Of a stretch of 10,521 nucleotides of DNA, positions 5,414-10,521 are shown piece by piece. Numbering within the stretch: position 1 is the first letter of the stretch; every line of letters begins with the position of its first letter. The notes under the pieces were generated by a model. The model ran no database searches. It saw only the letters and a list, made by a program, of their open reading frames with translations, and was not told the origin of the DNA. Location: positions 1 through 10,521 of the forward strand of contig CAJKXG010000024.1 of NCBI GenBank assembly GCA_905203795.1. The letters are read 5' to 3'. Both the position numbers and the translations under genes were made by a program. The DNA comes from an uncultured Oscillospiraceae bacterium. GTDB lineage: Bacteria > Bacillota > Clostridia > Oscillospirales > Acutalibacteraceae.

Positions 5414-6616
5414 TTATTGTTTTTGCACCAGTTTGTAACCCGCTTGGGTCAATGCGTTTTCGATGGCGGCGACATGCGCGTGATCGCGCGTCTCCAGCAC
5501 CAGCCGCAGATAGCAGGCGTTGATGTCCATGTTCAGATCGGCGCGGTCGTGATACACCGCGACCACGTTGCCGCCCTGCTCCGCCACGATGCGCGAAACA
5601 CCGCTGAGCTGACCCGGTTTGTCCGACAGCTCGATGGTGATATCGGCGGAACGTCCGGCCTTGAGCAGACCGCGCGTGATGACGCGGTTGAGGATGGTCA
5701 CGTCGATGTTGCCGCCGGACAGCAGGCAGATCACCTTTTTGCCCTTGACCGGCACCTTGTCAAACAGCACCGCCGCGACCGAAACCGCGCCCGCGCCTTC
5801 GGTGATCAGCTTTTGCTGCTCGATCAGCGTGAGGATGGCGGTGGAAATTTCGTCGTCGGTGACGGTCACGATGTCGTCCACATATTTGCCGCACATTTCA
5901 TAGGTCAGATCGCCCGGCTTTTTGACGGCGATGCCGTCCGCGATGGTGGACACCGTGGGCAGTGCGGTTTTCTCGTGCGTTTGCAGCGCATGCACCATCG
6001 ACGCCGCGCCGCTCGCCTGCACGCCGTAGACCTTGCAGTTCGGGTTGAGCGACTTGATGGCAAACGCCACGCCGGAGATCAGACCGCCGCCGCCGACCGG
6101 TACGACCACCGCGTCCGCGTCGGGAAGCTGCTCCAGCAGTTCCAGCCCGATCGTCCCCTGCCCCGCGATGACTTCCTCGTCGTCAAACGGGTGGATGAAG
6201 GTCAGCCCGCGTTCTTCTTTCAGTTGCAGCGCGCACTCGTACGCGTCGTCATAGGCACCCGGCACCAGCTCCACGTTGGCGCCGTACCGCTTGGTCGCCT
6301 CCACCTTGGAGATGGGCGCGCCGTCCGGCAGGCAGATGAGCGAGGAGATGCCGTTTTTGGTCGCCGCCAGCGCCACGCCCTGCGCATGGTTGCCGGCAGA
6401 ACACGCGATCACGCCGCGCGCTTTTTCCTCGTCGGTGAGCTGCGAAATTTTGTAGTAGGACCCGCGCACCTTAAAAGAGCCGGTCACTTGCAGATTTTCC
6501 GTCTTGAGATACACCTCCGCATCCGGACGGATGCCGGGTGCGTGGATCAGATCGGTGTTGCGGATCACGCTTTTCAGCACGTAGGATGCGTGATACACCT
6601 TGTCCAATGTCAACAT
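5414..6616 (-). CDS. ilvA: Threonine ammonia-lyase (threonine deaminase) with C-terminal ACT domain
   Basis: The 400-residue protein is a fold-type II PLP enzyme. The PLP lysine lies in TGSFKVRG (Lys49), the substrate loop is SAGNHAQG (73-80), the phosphate-binding glycine loop is GGGGL (175-179), and the C-terminal ring contact is SGGN (300-303). Residues 325-397 form a single ACT domain (ITIELSDKPGQLSGV). The length and single ACT domain fit the short, TdcB/IlvA-type enzymes common in Clostridia rather than the roughly 510-residue E. coli IlvA. It converts threonine to 2-oxobutyrate and ammonia, feeding isoleucine synthesis or threonine catabolism, and releases 2-aminocrotonate as a reactive intermediate. 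The ATG at 6616 has GAGGG about 6 bases upstream. It lies 31 bases after pyrE and 24 before ridA, so the three are probably one operon. Confidence 0.93.
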   Translation of the reverse strand: MLTLDKVYHASYVLKSVIRNTDLIHAPGIRPDAEVYLKTENLQVTGSFKVRGSYYKISQLTDEEKARGVIACSAGNHAQGVALAATKNGISSLICLPDGAPISKVEATKRYGANVELVPGAYDDAYECALQLKEERGLTFIHPFDDEEVIAGQGTIGLELLEQLPDADAVVVPVGGGGLISGVAFAIKSLNPNCKVYGVQASGAASMVHALQTHEKTALPTVSTIADGIAVKKPGDLTYEMCGKYVDDIVTVTDDEISTAILTLIEQQKLITEGAGAVSVAAVLFDKVPVKGKKVICLLSGGNIDVTILNRVITRGLLKAGRSADITIELSDKPGQLSGVSRIVAEQGGNVVAVYHDRADLNMDINACYLRLVLETRDHAHVAAIENALTQAGYKLVQKQ

Positions 6617-6647
6617 GAAACGCCCTCTTTTCTATGATATGCAAAAC

Positions 6648-7304
6648 TTACAGCACGCAATACTGCGCCATATACGCTTCCATCCGCGGCAGTACCTCCG
6701 CGTATTCCGCCCGGCTGGCGAGATAATCGTGGATGTCGCGCACCGTCACCAGCGGATGCACGTCGAAGCCGAATTGCTCCTTCACTTCCATGACGGCGGT
6801 TTTACCCGCTGTCTGCCCGACCTCGCAGCGATCCACCGAGATAAACATATCGGTCACGCGCACCTGCCCGCACGCCTGCAAAATCGGCAGCGTCTCGCGC
6901 ACCGCCGTGCCGGCGGTGATCACATCCTCAATGATGATCAGCCGATCGCCGTCCTGCGGCTTATAGCCGACCAGACTGCCGCCCTCGCCGTGATCCTTTT
7001 CCTCTTTGCGGTTGAAGAAAAACGGCTTGTCGATGCCGTGTTCGCGCGCCAGCGCCGCCGCCGTCACCGTGGCGAGCGGGATGCCCTTGTACGCGGGACC
7101 GAACATCGCGTCGAACCGATCGCCGCAGGTCTCGGCGACCAGCGCCGCGTAGAATTTGCCCAGCGTGTCGATTTGCTTGCCGGTTTTATAGTTGCCGGTA
7201 TTGACGAAATACGGCGTGCGGCGACCGCTCTTGGTCACGAAATCGCCGAATCGCAGCACATCCGCGCTCATCATAAATTCGATAAACTCCTGTTTGGTTT
7301 GCAC
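6648..7304 (-). CDS. pyrE: Orotate phosphoribosyltransferase
   Basis: The 218-residue protein catalyses orotate plus PRPP to OMP in pyrimidine synthesis. It shows the PRPP-binding motif IIIEDVITAGTA (about 123-134), the flexible catalytic loop KEEKDHGEGG (100-109, with Lys103 and His105), the N-terminal FGDFVTKSGRRTPYF segment, and GPAYKGIPLA. The start is a GTG at 7304, chosen because AAAAGAGG stands 8 bases before it. The longer open frame from 7475 would extend across the promoter and has no ribosome site. It is the first gene of the minus-strand unit pyrE-ilvA-ridA. No other pyr genes are nearby, and I see no PyrR-type attenuator in the short leader. Confidence 0.93.
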   Translation of the reverse strand: MQTKQEFIEFMMSADVLRFGDFVTKSGRRTPYFVNTGNYKTGKQIDTLGKFYAALVAETCGDRFDAMFGPAYKGIPLATVTAAALAREHGIDKPFFFNRKEEKDHGEGGSLVGYKPQDGDRLIIIEDVITAGTAVRETLPILQACGQVRVTDMFISVDRCEVGQTAGKTAVMEVKEQFGFDVHPLVTVRDIHDYLASRAEYAEVLPRMEAYMAQYCVL

Positions 7305-7337
7305 CTGTATCGCCTCTTTTATATAAAGGTTGTCCCC

Positions 7338-7366
7338 ATTATAATCCTTTTTTTCGGGATACGCAA
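7338..7366 (-). promoter_or_regulatory. Predicted sigma-A promoter of pyrE-ilvA-ridA
   Basis: On the minus strand a consensus -10 TATAAT (7338-7343) lies 17 bases from -35 TTGCGT (7361-7366). The start codon of pyrE is 33 bases downstream. Its -35 faces the -35 of the divergent protease gene promoter only about 20 bases away. Confidence 0.78.
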
Positions 7367-7385
7367 CTAAAAATGCGGTTTTTTC

Positions 7386-7415
7386 TTTACAGGGCGGGCG
7401 GTTTTGTGATAATAT
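7386..7415 (+). promoter_or_regulatory. Predicted promoter of the CPBP protease-tadA pair
   Basis: On the plus strand a -35 TTTACA (7386-7391) precedes -10 candidates GATAAT (7408-7413, 16-base spacer) or TAATAT (7410-7415, 18-base spacer). An inverted repeat ATAATAT-ATGA-ATATTAT (7409-7426) overlaps the -10 and could be an operator. The leader to the ATG at 7460 is about 40 bases. Confidence 0.55.
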
Positions 7416-7459
7416 ATGAATATTATAACGGACTGATCGGAAAGGGTAGGAATTTTGAC

Positions 7460-8455
7460 ATGCAAATGCCGACATATACGCCGTGGACGCTTTGGCAAGA
7501 GCAGGAGCAGGAGCGTGCGGCGCTGCGCCGCGGGGCGACTTACGTGGGCGTATCGCTGATTTTGATGCAGGTGATGAGCATTGTCATCGGGTTGACGATG
7601 TCCGTACCGATGATGTATGCCGTCGCACTGGAACAGACCAATTTCCTGCGCGGATTTTTCGTGGAGTCCTTGATCAATATCGTGTGCTATCTGGGGATGC
7701 TGCTGTTGCCGCCGTTGCTGTTGGCGCGGGCATTCCGCCGTCCTTGCCCTGTGCTGCGGGAGCGGCGGCTCGGCGCGCCGACTTTGGTGCTCGGCACGAC
7801 GGGCGGGCTGGCACTGTGTGTACTGGCGAATTTTCTGGTTTCGCGGATCTTGATGTTTTTTACGTCGATGGGGATCACGCCCACCGAAGGCGCAGAGGAC
7901 GTGGTCACGTCCGATTGGCAGGGGCTGGCGCTCAATCTGTTTGTGACAGCGCTGCTGCCCGCGCTGGTAGAGGAACTGGTGTTTCGCGGCTATTTTCTGG
8001 AGGCGCTGCGCCCGTTCGGTGACCGCCGCGCGCTGTGGATGTCGGCGCTGCTGTTTGGTCTGATTCACGGCAATATGGCGCAGATTCCGTTTGCGTTTAT
8101 CCTCGGACTGGTGTTTGCCTACGCCGCGATGCAAAGCGGCAGTTTGCTGTTGCCGATGCTGATTCATTTCTGCAACAACGCCATGGCGGTAGTGCTGGCG
8201 TTTGTGGAGCAGTATGTTTCGGCGGAACAATATAACGCATTGGTACTGGTCGTGTTTGGCGTGCTGGCGTTGGTGGGCGGCGTATCGCTGACCGTCCTGC
8301 TGGCACTTCGGCATCCGCTGATCCGCCGTGTGGATAACGACCGCAGTGCTATGCCGGCGGGCGAGCGCCGACGCGCGATGGCGGCCCCTGCCATGATCAT
8401 CGCGATTGTGTTGATGCTGGGTATCACGCTGCTCGGTGTGGTGGCGGCGCAATGA
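7460..8455 (+). CDS. CPBP (Abi/CAAX-like) family intramembrane metalloprotease
   Basis: The 331-residue polytopic membrane protein has about eight hydrophobic segments. The three family motifs are intact: EELVFRG (Glu171, Glu172, Arg176), FGLIHGN (Phe199, His203) and HFCNN (His236, Asn240), the predicted zinc-binding and catalytic residues. CPBP proteases are homologues of eukaryotic Rce1; bacterial members process or degrade membrane proteins or peptides, and some accompany bacteriocin loci. No substrate is evident here. The N-terminus is cytoplasmic-looking and Glu/Arg-rich (QEQEQERAALRRG). After the protease domain come a helix at about 258-284, a basic loop (DNDRSAMPAGERRR) and a final helix (310-330). 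I chose the ATG at 7460, with AAAGGGTAGGAA upstream, over the frame start at 7373, which overlaps the promoter. The stop overlaps the tadA start as ATGA. Confidence 0.9.
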   Translation: MQMPTYTPWTLWQEQEQERAALRRGATYVGVSLILMQVMSIVIGLTMSVPMMYAVALEQTNFLRGFFVESLINIVCYLGMLLLPPLLLARAFRRPCPVLRERRLGAPTLVLGTTGGLALCVLANFLVSRILMFFTSMGITPTEGAEDVVTSDWQGLALNLFVTALLPALVEELVFRGYFLEALRPFGDRRALWMSALLFGLIHGNMAQIPFAFILGLVFAYAAMQSGSLLLPMLIHFCNNAMAVVLAFVEQYVSAEQYNALVLVVFGVLALVGGVSLTVLLALRHPLIRRVDNDRSAMPAGERRRAMAAPAMIIAIVLMLGITLLGVVAAQ

Positions 8456-8931
8456 ACGAGCAGTTTATGCGGCAGGCGCTGGAACTGGCGCGGGAAGCGG
8501 CGGCAGAGGGCGAGGTGCCCGTCGGCGCGGTGGTGGTCAAAGACGGCGAGGTGATCGGCACGGGGCGCAATCGCCGCGAAGTCGGGCGAAACGCGCTGGC
8601 GCATGCCGAGATCGAAGCCATCGACGAAGCCTGCCGTCGGCTGGGCGGCTGGCGGTTGTTCGGATGCGAGCTGTATGTGACGCTGGAGCCTTGTCCGATG
8701 TGCGCGGGCGCGATCATCAACGCCCGCGTCGATCATGTGATTTTCGGTGCGACCGACCCGAAGGCGGGTTCCTGCGGCTCGGTCGTGAACCTGTTTGCGT
8801 TGCCGTACAACCACCGTCCGGCGCTGACCGGTGGGGTGTTGGCGGACGAATGCGGCGCGGTGTTGACCGCGTTTTTCCGATCGCTGCGCAAACGCCGTGC
8901 TACCGACGAATCTGCCGCCCCTCGTGATTGA
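8452..8931 (+). CDS. tadA: tRNA-specific adenosine deaminase
   Basis: The 159-residue protein forms inosine at the wobble position of tRNA-Arg(ACG). It has the cytidine/deoxycytidylate deaminase zinc site: HAEIEAI (His51, catalytic Glu53) and PCPMC (Cys81, Cys84). TadA-specific context includes GEVPVGAVVV at the N-terminal part, AGAIINARV and FGATDPKAG. The start ATG shares bases with the stop of the protease gene (ATGA), with no clear ribosome site of its own, so translational coupling is likely. Its last 32 bases overlap the end of the converging deacetylase-like gene, so its C-terminal tail (KRRATDESAAPRD) is encoded opposite that gene's end. No terminator hairpin is visible in the overlap. 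Confidence 0.94.
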   Translation: MNEQFMRQALELAREAAAEGEVPVGAVVVKDGEVIGTGRNRREVGRNALAHAEIEAIDEACRRLGGWRLFGCELYVTLEPCPMCAGAIINARVDHVIFGATDPKAGSCGSVVNLFALPYNHRPALTGGVLADECGAVLTAFFRSLRKRRATDESAAPRD

Positions 8932-9679
8932 CCGTATACGAATCGGCGGCAATCAGCGCCGAAACCGGCAAAAAGCGGTATCCTTCCGCTTCCAGCGCGG
9001 TGAGAATGTCCGGCAGCGCCTCCACGGTGTGGGCGGCGTCCAGCCGAAAGCGTAGGATCGAGCCGGAGGAAACGCCCGTGAGCACGCGGGCGGCGATGGC
9101 GTCGGCGGACGCGTCCCGCCAGTCGAGACTGTCCACGTCCCATTGGATGCCCGTCAGACCTTGTTCGCCCAGCACCGCCATCAGGGAGTCGTTGAAATCG
9201 CCGTAGGGCGCGCGGAACAGTGTGGGTGATACGCCGGTGAGCGCCCGCAGCCGGTCGCTGCAGGCGGTGACTTGGTAGCGCTGCTGTTCGCGGGTGAGGG
9301 CGGTCAGATTGAGATAACCGTCGCCGCCTGCCGCCAGTTCCTGTCCGGCGGCGGTCAGCGCCTGCACCGTGTCCTCGCAGCGCGCCGCCCAGTCTCCCGT
9401 GACAAAAAAGGTGGCGGTCGCGTTGTGCGCGGCGAGAATGTCCAGCACTGCCGCCACGTCTTCGTCGCCCCACGCCGCATCGAAGGTGAGGGCGACTGCC
9501 TTGTCGCTGCGGTCGGTGCAATAGATCGGCATTTGCCGCGCGGCGGACACGGTGAGGCTCGCATAGGCGTATGGGATCACGGCGGCGAGCACGACCACGG
9601 CGATGGCCGCGACGAACAGCAGCAGCAGGATGCACGCCACCTGCCGTTTGCCCCACAGACAAAATCGTTTTTCCCGCAT
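8900..9679 (-). CDS. PdaB-like polysaccharide deacetylase (NodB) protein lacking catalytic histidines
   Basis: The 259-residue protein has a basic N-terminus and one hydrophobic segment (14-35), with a possible signal cleavage after PYAYA (40). The NodB domain covers about 60-245. Motif 1 is ALTFDAAWGDED (Asp67), like the TFDxxWGDE of PdaB-type proteins. Motif 3 is LFRAPYGDFN, motif 4 is IQWDVDSLDW, and motif 5 is GSILRFRLDAAHTVEAL. The metal-binding histidines of motif 2 are absent: where family members read GHE-x-x-x-H, this one reads GQELAAGGDGY (Gly118 and Tyr122 in place of His). The motif 5 His is Arg212. Active members remove acetyl groups from peptidoglycan or other polysaccharide outside the membrane, often in sporulation. 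This one may be inactive or act as a binding protein. The ATG at 9679 has AGGGGG 8 bases upstream. It converges on tadA and is divergent from the methyltransferase gene. Confidence 0.85.
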   Translation of the reverse strand: MREKRFCLWGKRQVACILLLLFVAAIAVVVLAAVIPYAYASLTVSAARQMPIYCTDRSDKAVALTFDAAWGDEDVAAVLDILAAHNATATFFVTGDWAARCEDTVQALTAAGQELAAGGDGYLNLTALTREQQRYQVTACSDRLRALTGVSPTLFRAPYGDFNDSLMAVLGEQGLTGIQWDVDSLDWRDASADAIAARVLTGVSSGSILRFRLDAAHTVEALPDILTALEAEGYRFLPVSALIAADSYTVNHEGRQIRR

Positions 9680-9727
9680 GTCATACGCCCCCTGTCGCTT
9701 ATATATATGGTGGAAGGAGCCGCCTTT

Positions 9728-10521
9728 ATGAATCCGATTTCGCTGCCGCCGTTGTTCGTGCGCCGTATGCAGGGTCTGCTCGGCGCAGACTATGCGGCGT
9801 TTGCCTGCGCGCTGACCGCCGCCCCGTTTCGGCGGGGACTGCGCGTCAATACGCTGAAGATGCCGCCGGAGCGTCTGCTTGCGCTGTACGGCGATGCGTT
9901 GTCACCCGCGCCGTTTTGTGCGGAGGGGTATTATGTGGGACGCGAGGACTGGCGACCGCTGTTTGATCCGCTGCACCACGCGGGCGCGTATTATATGCAG
10001 GAGCCGTCGGCGATGTCGGCGGTGACGGCTCTGGCACCGCAACCGGGCGAGCGGGAGCTGGCTCTGTGCGCCGCCCCGGGCGGCAAATCCACCCAGATCG
10101 CCGCCGCTTTGCAGGGGCAGGGGCTGCTGTGGAGCAACGAATTTGTGCGAAGCCGCGCGCAGGTGCTGGCACAGAATCTGGAACGCTGCGGTGTGCGGAA
10201 CGCGGTCGTGTCTAATGGCGACACCGCTGTGCTCGGCGACGCGTTGGGCGGTTGGTTCGACGCGGTACTGGTGGACGCCCCCTGTTCCGGCGAGGGCATG
10301 TTCCGCAAGGAAGCCGCCGCGCTGGAGGGCTGGAGTGAAGACAACATCGCCCTGTGTGCGGCACGGCAGCGCACCATTCTCGATGCGGCGGCGAAAACCG
10401 TGCGTGAGGGCGGGCGGCTGGTGTATGCCACCTGCACGTTCGCACCGGAGGAAAACGAGTGCATGATGGCGTGGTTTTTGCGCGCGCACCCCGATTTTGA
10501 AGCGGTGGATTTGTCGGGGGT
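9728..10521 (+). CDS. rsmF: RsmF/NOL1-NOP2-Sun family rRNA cytosine-C5 methyltransferase (3' end cut by window edge)
   Basis: The frame opens with ATG at 9728, preceded by GGAAGGAG at 8 bases, and runs without a stop to the window end (264 full codons). The N-terminal LPPLFVRRM and GLRVNTLK segments match RsmF-like proteins. AYYMQEPSAM leads into the SAM-binding motif CAAPGGKST (114-122). The two conserved cysteines are in DAPCSGEGMFRK (Cys186, the motif IV Cys) and YATCTFAPEENE (Cys236, the catalytic nucleophile in motif VI). It uses S-adenosylmethionine to methylate C5 of a cytosine in 16S rRNA (the site cannot be read from sequence). The usual Asp before the SAM motif (LDLCAAPGG) is replaced in ELALCAAPGG. 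The 3' part, which carries the C-terminal RNA-binding region, lies beyond the window. It is divergently arranged from the deacetylase-like gene, 48 bases away. Confidence 0.9.
   Translation, partial: MNPISLPPLFVRRMQGLLGADYAAFACALTAAPFRRGLRVNTLKMPPERLLALYGDALSPAPFCAEGYYVGREDWRPLFDPLHHAGAYYMQEPSAMSAVTALAPQPGERELALCAAPGGKSTQIAAALQGQGLLWSNEFVRSRAQVLAQNLERCGVRNAVVSNGDTAVLGDALGGWFDAVLVDAPCSGEGMFRKEAAALEGWSEDNIALCAARQRTILDAAAKTVREGGRLVYATCTFAPEENECMMAWFLRAHPDFEAVDLSG

Noticed and set aside
5324..6637. Plus-strand open frame of 437 codons opposite ilvA and the start of ridA
   Set aside because: It is an Arg/His/Asp-rich shadow of the well-conserved ilvA frame, with no ribosome site and no family motifs.
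7305..7475. N-terminal extension of pyrE to 7475
   Set aside because: It would cross a consensus promoter and the divergent promoter, has no ribosome site, and the extra residues do not resemble the PyrE family. The GTG at 7304 fits better.
7367..8452. Minus-strand open frame of 361 codons opposite the CPBP protease gene
   Set aside because: It is dominated by Gln, His and Arg, typical of an antisense frame, while the plus strand carries all three CPBP motifs.
9700..9712. TATATATA near 9700 as a promoter for rsmF or the deacetylase-like gene
   Set aside because: The -10-like sequence is there on both strands, but no acceptable -35 lies at the right distance, so I did not call it.

Overview
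The window looks like a chromosomal segment of a fairly GC-rich, spore-forming Gram-positive bacterium of the class Clostridia, most likely a Ruminococcaceae/Oscillospiraceae-type anaerobe. The evidence is strong AAGGAG-type ribosome binding sites, a SleB-type cortex hydrolase, a PdaB-like polysaccharide deacetylase, a CPBP membrane protease, and a secreted esterase ending in a type I dockerin. No rRNA, tRNA, CRISPR array or transposase is visible.

Layout, left to right. 1-609 (+): the 3' part of pheA (prephenate dehydratase plus ACT domain), ending in a strong hairpin terminator. 666-2888 (-): a secreted SGNH/CE2-like esterase with dockerin, with its own promoter. 3022-3282 (-): a small stand-alone PqqD-fold protein with promoter and terminator. 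3353-4057 (-): a SleB-type cell wall hydrolase whose leader contains a terminator-like hairpin. 4144-4930 (-): an AT-rich insert carrying a tandemly duplicated module, in which each copy has a truncated coding tail followed by a tiny two-helix membrane protein. 5015-7304 (-): an apparent operon pyrE-ilvA-ridA (orotate phosphoribosyltransferase, threonine deaminase, enamine deaminase) with a promoter before pyrE and a terminator after ridA. 7460-8931 (+): a divergent pair, a CPBP protease and tadA, joined by an ATGA overlap. 8900-9677/9679 (-): a PdaB-like NodB-domain protein that converges on and overlaps tadA and lacks the usual metal-binding histidines. 9728-end (+): the 5' part of an rsmF-type rRNA m5C methyltransferase.

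Most genes are ordinary housekeeping or envelope functions. IlvA and RidA form a functional pair: RidA removes the reactive enamine made by IlvA. The parts most worth a second look are the duplicated AT-rich membrane-protein module at 4.2-4.9 kb, the NodB-like protein without its catalytic histidines, and the orphan PqqD-like protein. I cannot show that any of these is a new system. All functions are inferred from motifs read by eye.
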